The notes: generated by a model from the sequence alone, not told the origin. A stretch of DNA of 5,939 nt from JACPYG01 sp964356545 (GCA_964356545.1 CAYHHX010000031.1:1-5939); one strand, 5' to 3'. Counted from the first letter of the stretch, positions 1 through 5,228 are shown. Numbers and translations: made by a program.

Positions 1-78
1 CCCCTGCGAAAAGGTGCCACACAACACAAAGAGACACCCAAAATGGTTCTTATTTCTATTGCAACAGAAAAAACTATC

Positions 79-109
79 AAAAAAAATCCGCCTAAAGCCT
101 AAGCGGATT
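79..109 (-). terminator. Intrinsic terminator of the DUF5680-like gene
   Basis: Read on the minus strand, a perfect 7-bp stem (AATCCGC with GCGGATT, 103-109 and 85-91) encloses an 11-base loop and runs into eight consecutive T (79-86). It begins 18 bases after the stop codon of the gene at 128-1177, as expected for its rho-independent terminator. Bases 1-78 beyond it contain no gene or clear signal. Confidence 0.85.
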
Positions 110-127
110 ACATTAATTGTTTTCCTC

Positions 128-1177
128 TTATTTTGAGATAAGCCCTCCTTGGTAGGTTAAACTATAAACATCTTTGTTTTTTTGAAATATTTGCTCCTTA
201 CCTGAAAAATATTCTAAACTACCTTGGCCCACATCTTGGTATTTAAGTTCTCTTTTTTCAAATTGACAATTTTTACCAAAACGGCATTCTTGCGATAATT
301 TTAATAATGATTCTTTTAAAAAGGCTAAAATATCTTTTTTAATAATACCACCAAAATAATTCATCACCCATATAGGTCTATTGTTATAATAAACTATTTG
401 GAAACCAGTAAGCATTTTTGAACCTGTAAAATAAATATCTTGATAAAAATAATCTGCTTTTTGATATTCTAATTGCTCAGACCCAGAAAGACGCGGATTT
501 TCAGTTGATTTTGAACCTGTGGCATAAGTATTTTCTCTGGCTTCTGATATAAATTTTTTCAACCCATTTAAATTAATTACTTTATCCTCCGCAAAGCTAT
601 TTTTTGCAAAATTAATATTATTTTTAGTTTCAATTGTTTCTAATAAAAAATTACCTAATTCTTTTTTATCTATTAAAAATCTTGTATATTTGTCTTTTTT
701 TTCTATATCTACTGTGGTTTCAAATCTTAATGTTGCTTTGTTGTCTTCTGATTTTTGAAGTTCTGCCGTCTCTGAAAAAATAAAAGATGGTATTATCCAA
801 ATATTGCTCACATCTTGCTCGACTTCATCAAAAAAAATAAACATTAAATAAAAATCTTTATCTGGAATAAAACTTTCTTGTAAAATATCTTTTGTAATTG
901 TATATGTTTTGCCAGGACCAATGAAAATATTGACTTGAAAAGATAATTCCCTGCTCGTTGCCTTGTGTAAAGTTGAAAAAGCTCGTCCAATTTTAGAAGA
1001 AATTTTTAGTTGCTTTGGAGATATTGGAGGTTTATATTCTCCCTTTTTTTTAACAACTAAATCTACAGACCTGGTGTCTTCTTTTGGTTTAAAAGCTATT
1101 AACCTATCTTCTGAGCCTTTTGCGATTAAATCTATAATTAGATTTTCAATATTTTCTTCAATATTTATTCTTTTCAT
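128..1177 (-). CDS. Two-domain protein with C-terminal DUF5680-like domain
   Basis: A 349-residue protein of unknown function. Residues about 206-347 match the pattern I associate with DUF5680: LKKFISEARENTYATGS, then a tyrosine-rich stretch YQKADYFYQDIYFTGS, then RPIWVMNYFGG, and a closing part with DVYSLTYQGG. The N-terminal 180 residues look like a separate alpha/beta domain. They contain SVDLVVKKKG (37-46), ELSFQVNIFIG (77-87) and IWIIPS (126-131), an order reminiscent of PD-(D/E)XK restriction-like folds. The position where the catalytic lysine would sit reads Asn83, so this resemblance is speculative and activity is doubtful. There are no signal peptide or membrane segments. The start is the first ATG of the frame; no Shine-Dalgarno sequence is visible, only a T-rich stretch. 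The gene stands alone, with a terminator directly downstream. The coding assignment is firm, the C-terminal family likely, and the function unknown. Confidence 0.85.
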   Translation of the reverse strand: MKRINIEENIENLIIDLIAKGSEDRLIAFKPKEDTRSVDLVVKKKGEYKPPISPKQLKISSKIGRAFSTLHKATSRELSFQVNIFIGPGKTYTITKDILQESFIPDKDFYLMFIFFDEVEQDVSNIWIIPSFIFSETAELQKSEDNKATLRFETTVDIEKKDKYTRFLIDKKELGNFLLETIETKNNINFAKNSFAEDKVINLNGLKKFISEARENTYATGSKSTENPRLSGSEQLEYQKADYFYQDIYFTGSKMLTGFQIVYYNNRPIWVMNYFGGIIKKDILAFLKESLLKLSQECRFGKNCQFEKRELKYQDVGQGSLEYFSGKEQIFQKNKDVYSLTYQGGLISK

Positions 1178-1180
1178 AAC

Positions 1181-1205
1181 AAAAAATACATAGCCGATTA
1201 GCTAT
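1181..1205 (-). terminator. Weak hairpin with U-tract below the 88-residue gene
   Basis: On the minus strand ATAGC (1205-1201) pairs with GCTAT (1194-1190) around a 6-base loop, then three bases and six T (1186-1181). The stem has only 5 bp. It lies 63 bases after the stop of the EF-Tu-domain-2-like gene and 3 bases before the next start codon. It could end the upstream transcript or be a small leader hairpin. No other terminator is visible between the two genes. Confidence 0.35.
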
Positions 1206-1268
1206 TAGATATAAAAATTAATTACTTAGAGATGACTATAAGGCTCCGAATTTGGTTTAAATATACTA

Positions 1269-1535
1269 TTATACTTTATATACATGATATCCTTCTCTAA
1301 CTTTTTCATTTACCTTTGTCCCTACAGAATCTCCCTTTTTTGCAGTCTTTACTTTTTTATGGTCAACTTCCATTGAGTCAACCTCTTGATTAAAATCAGT
1401 ATCTTCACCGCCAGTAATTCTAATAGTATCTCCTTCTTTTAAAACCCCTGAAAGATCTATAACCGCTACGCTAATATGTGAAAAATAATGAGTAATTTTA
1501 CCTATTAATTTACCTTCTTCTTTATTCTTTGGCAT
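1269..1535 (-). CDS. Translation elongation factor-like protein, EF-Tu domain 2 fold
   Basis: An 88-residue protein that is almost entirely one beta-barrel related to domain 2 of EF-Tu and IF2. Recognisable blocks are LIGKITHYFSHISVAVIDL (10-28), LKEGDTIRI (32-40), TDFNQEVDSMEVDH (46-59) and AKKGDSVGTKVNEKVREG (65-82), ending in VYKV. This is the small stand-alone 'translation elongation factor-like protein' found in many bacteria and archaea. It has no GTPase domain, so it cannot be an elongation factor itself. A role in binding RNA or a modification enzyme is conceivable but unproven. The first ATG gives the family's usual N-terminus. No convincing promoter lies within 60 bases upstream: a TAAAAT box at 1548-1553 lacks a -35. 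The gene may therefore depend on read-through from the RNA unit at 1618-1795, past the terminator 87 bases upstream of its start. Confidence 0.9.
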   Translation of the reverse strand: MPKNKEEGKLIGKITHYFSHISVAVIDLSGVLKEGDTIRITGGEDTDFNQEVDSMEVDHKKVKTAKKGDSVGTKVNEKVREGYHVYKV

Positions 1536-1617
1536 ATTATGATTAACATTTTAAAACAATATCGACCTTTAGCTGATTCTGGCTTGAATTCCGTGCCCCT
1601 TTATTCTAACAAAAAAT

Positions 1618-1795
1618 AAACCAAAAAACCATCAGAAAACTTTTCCAATGGTTTTTTGATGAGGGAGATTATAGTTCTTAATATTTGGGGTTCTTTTTTT
1701 AAACTAGATTCGGACAATGTGAAACTAGGCATATGCATAAACCTTTTATATTAAGAATTACTCTGTCCTTGAGAATAAATCTCTCACCCCCTCAC
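1618..1795 (-). ncRNA. Candidate structured RNA (~178 nt) or long 5' leader
   Basis: This unit fills most of the gap between the Nif3-like and EF-Tu-domain-2-like genes and has its own promoter (1801-1828) and terminator (1622-1658). The 5' end folds back on its 3' part. Bases 1795-1790 pair with 1664-1659 (6 bp, one G-U), and 1783-1778 with 1670-1665 (6 bp), leaving a 6-base bulge. Then 1757-1748 pairs with 1684-1675 (10 bp, perfect: TTCTTAATAT with ATATTAAGAA). A 20-base bulge on the 5' side holds GGACAG (1768-1763), which can pair with UUGUCC (1717-1712) in the terminal loop, a possible pseudoknot. Size and closed-end shape are somewhat like 6S RNA, but I see no sequence signature of 6S, tmRNA, SRP RNA, RNase P or a known riboswitch. 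The alternative is a regulatory leader for the gene starting at 1535. Exact ends are inferred. Confidence 0.5.
1622..1658 (-). terminator. Terminator of the candidate RNA unit
   Basis: An 11-bp perfect stem (1622-1632 with 1648-1658, CAAAAAACCAT and its complement) encloses 15 bases that can themselves pair (GAAAA with TTTTC). On the minus strand the stem ends in six T, followed after two G by TTTATTTTTT (1620-1611). The symmetry would also allow termination on the plus strand, but no plus-strand gene is present. It lies 87 bases before the start at 1535, so it could be an attenuator. Confidence 0.75.
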
Positions 1796-1800
1796 TTTGT

Positions 1801-1828
1801 ATTCTAAGCCCAAATAAAAAATTGTCAA
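1801..1828 (-). promoter_or_regulatory. Promoter, TTGACA-N16-TAGAAT
   Basis: On the minus strand a perfect -35 TTGACA (1828-1823) is separated by 16 bases from TAGAAT (1806-1801, 5 of 6 to consensus). The -35 begins 22 bases after the Nif3-like stop codon. The expected start of transcription is near 1793-1796, exactly where the inverted-repeat RNA region begins. No start codon with a plausible gene follows soon after. Confidence 0.65.
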
Positions 1829-1850
1829 TACTGAAGTCTGGATAACAATA

Positions 1851-2798
1851 TTATTTAACCCTTGAAACTCTTGTAAAACCAGAACATTCTACAATTTCTA
1901 TTCCTTGCTTTTCTAGCTCATCCATAAATAAATTTACTCCCAACGAATCAGAAGAAATGTGACCGGCAATAATAATATTAATATGGGCTAATTCTGCTTC
2001 TTTTTTGTGCTCTTCTGAGATATGCATACCAATAACTGTTCCAATACCAGCATTGGCTATTTTGTCGTAAAGTTTTGGAGAGCCCTCCGTTCCGCCTGTA
2101 ATTTCGGATAAAGCAATTTTACCACATCTATTTTCCAGAGAACCAACAAAGACTTTCGGCCCTACTCCAATTTTAGTGGCTATTTTATACTCTGGTATTT
2201 CTTTTAATATATTTATTACATCAGCAACTTTTTCTATTTCTTTGTTTTCAATTAAATCTTTTAAAAACTTAGCAGCCAAGTTATCGCAGGGGGTATGAGA
2301 ATTCATTAAATTAAAATTTAAAAGCTTGGCTGCGTCAACTGTCCTTTGGTGGTTAGCAGAATTTACTCCTCTGGCTACCTCTGAAATTCTTTCACGCATT
2401 AACCCTTCTGATATATTAATTGGCACGCCATAATATTTTAAAACATCACATTGCAAACTCATTACATCTGCTAATTGAGCCAAGCCCTTTCCTATTGGAT
2501 GGTGGGCAATAACAAGATCTATATTGCCTAGTTCTTTTGCTATTAAAATTTCTTCTGGCCCAATATCAATACCAACTAAAACTCTTTTTATTTCTTTATC
2601 TTCGGCTATATTGCAAATTATTGAATCTAAATAAGGATTTTCCAATTCTTCTCTATCGAACTCATCTTGTTCTGGTAAAGATAATTTTTGAAATTTTTTC
2701 TTTTTGTTATCTAAAAACTTTTGAACACCGTCTCGGCCCCGAAAATCCGACGACATCCCCATTTGTATAGATAAATTTTGAATATCTTGAATTTTCAN
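1851..2798 (-). CDS. Nif3-like dinuclear metal center protein
   Basis: A Nif3/YbgI-family protein, a widespread metal-binding toroid-forming family with no settled cellular role. Numbering from the proposed start, the metal-ligand blocks are VIAHHPIGKG (His99, His100), HTPCDN (Asp172) and AGHISSD (His280, Asp284). The last block has Asp where the family usually has Glu four residues after the His. ISEGLMRERISEVARGV (129-145) and EITGGTEGSPKLYD (232-245) also fit. The known 5' edge of the sequence reads nTG-AAA-ATT, so an ATG whose first base is the adjacent N at 2798 would give MKIQDIQNLS. That matches the start I expect for Patescibacteria relatives (RGxxGVxxFL soon follows) and a 315-residue length. 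The frame stays open upstream only because of the undetermined bases. Family assignment is firm; the start is inferred. Confidence 0.88.
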   Translation of the reverse strand, partial: XKIQDIQNLSIQMGMSSDFRGRDGVQKFLDNKKKKFQKLSLPEQDEFDREELENPYLDSIICNIAEDKEIKRVLVGIDIGPEEILIAKELGNIDLVIAHHPIGKGLAQLADVMSLQCDVLKYYGVPINISEGLMRERISEVARGVNSANHQRTVDAAKLLNFNLMNSHTPCDNLAAKFLKDLIENKEIEKVADVINILKEIPEYKIATKIGVGPKVFVGSLENRCGKIALSEITGGTEGSPKLYDKIANAGIGTVIGMHISEEHKKEAELAHINIIIAGHISSDSLGVNLFMDELEKQGIEIVECSGFTRVSRVK

Positions 2799-2897
2799 NN
2801 NNNNNNNNNNNNNNNNNNNNNNNNNNNNNNNNNNNNNNNNNNNNNNNNNNNNNNNNNNNNNNNNNNNNNNNNNNNNNNNNNNNNNNNNNNNNNNNNN
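2798..2897. other. Assembly gap, 100 N
   Basis: Exactly 100 undetermined bases. This is a common placeholder for a scaffold gap of unknown true size, so neither distance nor reading frame across it can be trusted. It separates a basic N-terminal protein fragment from the Nif3-like gene. Confidence 0.97.
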
Positions 2898-3041
2898 TGG
2901 CTGACCTAAAATTTTATTATACATATTCGCTATTGCTTCCTCTTGTTGCTTTTGATCCAAAAGCTGGCGTCGTATGCGACCCTTTTCTGAACGAATAAAT
3001 TTTCTTGTAGAATTTGGTAATTTTTTAAAATTAGTTTTCAT
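2898..3041 (-). CDS. Small basic protein, partial (cut by gap)
   Basis: The first 48 residues of a protein starting MKTNFKKLPNSTRKFIRSEK and continuing with a strongly basic helical stretch (GRIRRQLLDQKQQEEAIANMY), after which the sequence enters the gap. I recall similar short proteins in Patescibacteria with RKFIR-EKARIRR patterns of roughly 60-70 residues, function unknown; this is recollection, not a search. Nif3 proteins do not carry such an N-terminal extension, so I treat this as a separate gene although it stays in frame with the next one across the placeholder. A promoter and a hairpin with a U-tract precede it. AAGAAAG, 5 bases upstream of the ATG, is a weak Shine-Dalgarno candidate. 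The basic composition suggests nucleic-acid or ribosome binding, which is inference only. Confidence 0.65.
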
Positions 3042-3052
3042 AATTCTTTCTT

Positions 3053-3081
3053 AAAAAAACAGAAAGCCTAAGCTTCTCTGT
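3053..3081 (-). terminator. Terminator of the MurE-like gene or leader hairpin
   Basis: On the minus strand ACAGA-G-AAGC pairs with GCTT-TCTGT (3081-3072 with 3067-3059, 9 bp, one bulged base, 4-base loop) and is followed by seven T (3059-3053). It lies 38 bases after the MurE-like stop and 11 bases before the start codon at 3041. It is also downstream of the promoter at 3089-3117, so it falls inside the leader of the next gene. Confidence 0.7.
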
Positions 3082-3088
3082 ATTTAAT

Positions 3089-3117
3089 ATTCTATCCTCA
3101 AATAAGCTAAAAGTCAA
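3089..3117 (-). promoter_or_regulatory. Promoter, TTGACT-N17-TAGAAT
   Basis: On the minus strand TTGACT (3117-3112) and TAGAAT (3094-3089) are 17 bases apart, each matching 5 of 6 consensus positions. The -35 starts 2 bases after the MurE-like stop codon. Transcription should begin near 3082, at the foot of the hairpin 3053-3081, so the message for the small basic protein would start with that hairpin. Confidence 0.6.
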
Positions 3118-3118
3118 A

Positions 3119-4384
3119 TTACTTATCTATTTTTATTAATTCTTCGCGGGCGACTTGGCAATCATCCCAAGGAATCTTTTGGTTATTTTCAATACACATC
3201 CATGGCTCTGACCCTTTGCCCGTTATAATAACTGTATCGTATGGACTCGCCAATTTTAAGGCTCTCTTAATTGCCTCTCTTCTATCTAATACTTTTTGGG
3301 CTTTCCCATTAGCTCCCTCTGCCACATCTTCAATTATTTTCATTGGGTCTTCTTCATATGGGTCTTCATTAGTAATAATAACTTCTCTACAGTAATCTTT
3401 TGCTATTTTGCCTAATACCGGCCTCTTCCATTTATCGCGCCCACCTCCACAAGACCCCAAAACGCAAATTAGGGGCTTGGCTCTCAAACTTTTATAAACA
3501 CTTTCAAGTTGTTCTGGAGTATGCGCATAATCAACAATAATAGTAAAAGGTTTTTTGACTACCACTTCCATTCGGCCAGCAATACCTTTCACTTGCTCTA
3601 AGGCTCGCTTACAAATATCTAAAGAAACTCCCTCTGATAAGCCAACACAAACAGCGGCCAGTGCGTTATAAACATTGAACCTGCCTAAAATATTTAGGTT
3701 AAATTCGGCGCCATTAATAGAAAACTTTAAACCATTATCTAATTCTAATATATTATCCGCAAAAATAGTTTTAAAGTTAGAATCTGGCAATCGCAAATCA
3801 AAACCCTTAAAGCCGTATCCCCATTTTTCTTTTGCAATAATATTTAAAAAATAATCTGAATTCAAATCGTCTAAATTAATAATATGTGTATTTTTTACGG
3901 CCTTAAATAATTTTAATTTGGCTGTTCTATAATTTTCAAAACCGCCATGCGCTTCAATATGTTCAGGGGTTAAATTGGTGAAAACAGCTGTTTTAAAATT
4001 TATAAACCTATGACGATGTTGCATAATCCCTTGTGAAGTAACTTCCAAAACAACATATTTACATTGCGACTTTTTCGCCTGCTTTAAAAACTTTTGAAGC
4101 TTAAAACAACCAGGCATTGTCATTTTTAATTCATTTTTCCATTCGTTCTCTCCAATTTTAAACCTAATCGAAGAAACTGATGCCACTTTTTGACCAGATT
4201 CTTCTAAAATCTTTGTTATAAAATCTACCGTGGTAGATTTTCCGCTGGTTCCAGTAACTCCAATAACAATCAAATCTTTTGAAGGAAACCAAAATAAAAT
4301 AGCCGACAATAAAGCCATTTTATAATGATATATTTTTAATAAAATCGGGGGGATAAGCTTTGTAATGTATGCCTTAATTGTCAT
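3119..4384 (-). CDS. murE: Mur ligase, UDP-MurNAc-tripeptide synthetase (MurE-like)
   Basis: A cytoplasmic Mur ligase that probably adds the third amino acid of the peptidoglycan stem peptide using ATP. Visible motifs are the P-loop GVTGTSGKST (42-51), MTMPG (88-92), LEVTSQGIMQHR (113-124), NLTPEHIEAHGGFENYRTAK with the lysine (156) that is carbamylated in Mur ligases, GRFNVYNALAA (234-244), GRMEVV (270-275), DYAHTPEQL (285-293) and GKGSEPW (389-395). It has 421 residues against about 490 for typical MurE. The N-terminal uridine-recognition domain is missing and replaced by about 40 mostly hydrophobic residues. The substrate-selecting DNPR motif of DAP-type MurE reads NEDPYEEDP (339-347), without the arginine, so the third residue cannot be predicted. 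The start is the first ATG, 28 bases after a terminator; I see no clear promoter or Shine-Dalgarno. The family is certain, the precise substrate is not. Confidence 0.9.
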   Translation of the reverse strand: MTIKAYITKLIPPILLKIYHYKMALLSAILFWFPSKDLIVIGVTGTSGKSTTVDFITKILEESGQKVASVSSIRFKIGENEWKNELKMTMPGCFKLQKFLKQAKKSQCKYVVLEVTSQGIMQHRHRFINFKTAVFTNLTPEHIEAHGGFENYRTAKLKLFKAVKNTHIINLDDLNSDYFLNIIAKEKWGYGFKGFDLRLPDSNFKTIFADNILELDNGLKFSINGAEFNLNILGRFNVYNALAAVCVGLSEGVSLDICKRALEQVKGIAGRMEVVVKKPFTIIVDYAHTPEQLESVYKSLRAKPLICVLGSCGGGRDKWKRPVLGKIAKDYCREVIITNEDPYEEDPMKIIEDVAEGANGKAQKVLDRREAIKRALKLASPYDTVIITGKGSEPWMCIENNQKIPWDDCQVAREELIKIDK

Positions 4385-4412
4385 TGACTTTAATTTAACA
4401 TATTACCAAGAT

Positions 4413-4444
4413 AAAAAAAGACACCAAAAATTGTGCGTCTTTTT
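4413..4444 (-). terminator. Terminator of the zinc-ribbon/coiled-coil unit
   Basis: An 8-bp stem AAAAAGAC with GTCTTTTT (4444-4437 and 4422-4415) encloses 14 bases. On the minus strand the T-run is seven long (4419-4413). It begins 14 bases after the stop of the 58-residue gene and separates it from the MurE-like gene. The A-tract on the other arm makes it potentially bidirectional. Confidence 0.8.
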
Positions 4445-4458
4445 AAACAAAAATAAAT

Positions 4459-4635
4459 TTATTTTATAATTAATGCTTCCTCAATTTTATGCATTCTTTC
4501 TTCTAACTTTTGTATTTTATCATTCTGTTGTTTTATCAAAATATTCTCTATCCTATCAAATCTTTTATCCATAGCATCAAATCCATTTTTTACCATTACT
4601 GCAAGTTCATCTATTGTTATGTTGCCGTTTTCCAT
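4459..4635 (-). CDS. Small coiled-coil protein, 58 residues
   Basis: Translation from ATG at 4635 gives a 58-residue protein starting MENGNITIDELAVMVKNGFD, followed by a charged helix with heptad spacing (FDRIENILIK, IQKLEERMHKIEEALIIK). Small proteins with an N-terminal TIDELAVMV-like motif and a coiled-coil tail are, as I recall, common in Patescibacteria, usually unnamed. There is no membrane segment. The start lies 9 bases downstream of the stop of the zinc-ribbon gene, and a terminator follows 14 bases after its own stop, so the two genes form one unit. Such proteins probably oligomerise; their partner is unknown. Coding is well supported by composition, position and a motif I recognise, but no function can be given. 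Confidence 0.8.
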   Translation of the reverse strand: MENGNITIDELAVMVKNGFDAMDKRFDRIENILIKQQNDKIQKLEERMHKIEEALIIK

Positions 4636-4644
4636 GTTTCTAAT

Positions 4645-4818
4645 TTAATTTAATTTTTTGTTACTTTCTTCTTTTATTAACTTATTTTTCTTTAAAAACT
4701 TTACAACGGGGAAACCACAATCTTGGCATAATTCTGCTTTTGACCAGTACCCAAACCCAGCTGTTATCGGCCTTTCCTTAATTTCTTTTTTACATAAATC
4801 ACATTTTATAATCATCAT
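4645..4818 (-). CDS. Small zinc-ribbon protein, 57 residues
   Basis: A 57-residue protein with two Cys pairs, CDLC (Cys6, Cys9) and CQDC (Cys31, Cys34), spaced as in a zinc ribbon. Between them lies KERPITAGFGYWSKAEL, and after the second pair GFPVVKFLKK and a lysine-rich tail. The fold probably binds one zinc ion; a nucleic-acid or protein partner is possible but not shown. The frame opens MM, and an in-frame stop lies 3 codons upstream, so the start is 4818 or the next codon at 4815. A strong promoter ends only 8 bases before the ATG, which implies a transcript with almost no leader. It is the first gene of a pair with the coiled-coil protein. Confidence 0.8.
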   Translation of the reverse strand: MMIIKCDLCKKEIKERPITAGFGYWSKAELCQDCGFPVVKFLKKNKLIKEESNKKLN

Positions 4819-4826
4819 ATGGCTTC

Positions 4827-4854
4827 ATTTTATCACTATCAATTCCACTGTCAA
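4827..4854 (-). promoter_or_regulatory. Extended -10 promoter giving a leaderless transcript
   Basis: On the minus strand a perfect TTGACA (4854-4849), a 16-base spacer ending in TGA, and TAAAAT (4832-4827, 5 of 6) form an extended -10 promoter. Only 8 bases (GAAGCCAT) separate the -10 from the ATG at 4818. Initiation about 7 bases past the -10 would put the first transcribed base at or within two bases of the start codon. Confidence 0.7.
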
Positions 4855-4929
4855 ATCTTGTTTTTATGAGACAAAAAAACTTCACATGGAACACACTTTT
4901 TCTGAATTAACCAACAATAAATTTATTTT

Positions 4930-5082
4930 TTAATCTTTTATTCGCCAATTGATTTCAAAAGAAACAGAATGTTTATATGGAACATTCCATTTGGAAAATC
5001 TAAAACAGAAGATTTGAAATTTATTATCAGCAACTTTCCTAAAACCAAATCTATTTAGAGTAAGCTCAATATCTATAACCAT
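4930..5082 (-). CDS. Hypothetical protein, 50 residues
   Basis: A 50-residue open frame beginning MVIDIELTLNRFGFRKVADN and ending WNVPYKHSVSFEINWRIKD. It is rich in aromatic and alternating hydrophobic residues, suggesting a small beta-sheet protein, with one cysteine and no membrane segment. I do not recognise a family. Supporting evidence is the balanced composition, unlike random AT-rich sequence, and its position in the same direction as its neighbours, after the repeat and hairpin region 5087-5176. The frame is open further upstream to 5119 without another ATG. No Shine-Dalgarno is visible: the start follows a seven-T run by 4 bases. No good terminator follows; a seven-T run at 4873-4879 has no convincing stem. 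It could be a chance frame. Confidence 0.5.
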   Translation of the reverse strand: MVIDIELTLNRFGFRKVADNKFQIFCFRFSKWNVPYKHSVSFEINWRIKD

Positions 5083-5086
5083 ATTT

Positions 5087-5153
5087 AAAAAAATAAGTAA
5101 GTCCCGATTGCTTTTTGATTATACTAAGGTTAAGCAAGAACCGTTCTTACTTA
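5087..5153 (-). terminator. Possible terminator or attenuator with competing hairpin
   Basis: On the minus strand TAAGTAAG (5153-5146) can pair with CTTACTTA (5102-5095), followed directly by seven T (5093-5087 after one A), although the loop is 43 bases. A competing hairpin pairs TAAGTAAGAAC (5153-5143) with GTTCTTGCTTA (5141-5131), 10 of 11 pairs. The two structures share the same upstream arm and cannot coexist, as in attenuators. It could also simply end the NYN transcript, whose stop is 74 bases upstream. Confidence 0.4.
5118..5123 (-). promoter_or_regulatory. Orphan -10 box TATAAT
   Basis: A perfect TATAAT on the minus strand, 35 bases before the ATG at 5082. No -35 is found at 16-18 bases upstream (the sequence there is GAACGG-like) and there is no TGn extension. 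If it works, it may need an activator bound at the repeats just upstream (5131-5176). Confidence 0.3.
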
Positions 5154-5176
5154 CCTCTTGCTTACCTTTACTTACC
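5145..5176 (-). repeat. Three tandem 10-11-base repeats GGTAAGYAAGA
   Basis: On the minus strand the units GGTAAGTAAA (5176-5167), GGTAAGCAAGA (5166-5156) and GGTAAGTAAGA (5155-5145) follow one another without gaps. An inverted relative lies at 5141-5131 and another inverted copy at 5102-5095. Spacing of about one helical turn places every unit on the same DNA face, as at multi-site protein-binding regions. A structural RNA role is the alternative. Confidence 0.6.
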
Positions 5177-5180
5177 ACGC

Positions 5181-5228
5181 CACATACTTTCTTGCCCTGA
5201 GTGGAGCCAGAGAGTTTTGAGCTAAATC
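5181..5228. repeat. Dispersed palindromic-core repeat, copy 1
   Basis: A 48-base stretch matching 5892-5939 at 38 of 48 positions with no gaps. Its core, TTGCCCTGAGTGGAGCC and the following bases, resembles a short palindromic repeat family with CCCTGAGCGGAGCCGAAGGG-like cores that I recall as widespread in Patescibacteria and other phyla; this was not checked. Here the palindrome arms (CCCT with AGAG) carry one mismatch. Its end overlaps the first two bases (5227-5228) of the NYN gene's stop codon. Confidence 0.7.

Noticed and set aside
1601..1738. Minus-strand open frame of 45 codons starting MHMPSFTLSE inside the candidate RNA
   Set aside because: It spans the inverted-repeat arm and the whole terminator stem, has no ribosome-binding signal, and resembles no family I know. 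A frame this long is possible by chance in AT-rich DNA. A leader peptide cannot be fully excluded.
4658..4933. Plus-strand open frame of 91 codons
   Set aside because: It overlaps the zinc-ribbon gene on the other strand, whose paired cysteines and tight spacing to the next gene give much better evidence of coding.
5181..5228. Reverse complement of a tRNA 3' end (GGAGCC ... TTTTGA resembles an antisense T-arm)
   Set aside because: The invariant bases of the T-loop are not met in either copy, there is no acceptor-stem partner and no anticodon arm. A palindromic dispersed repeat explains both copies better.
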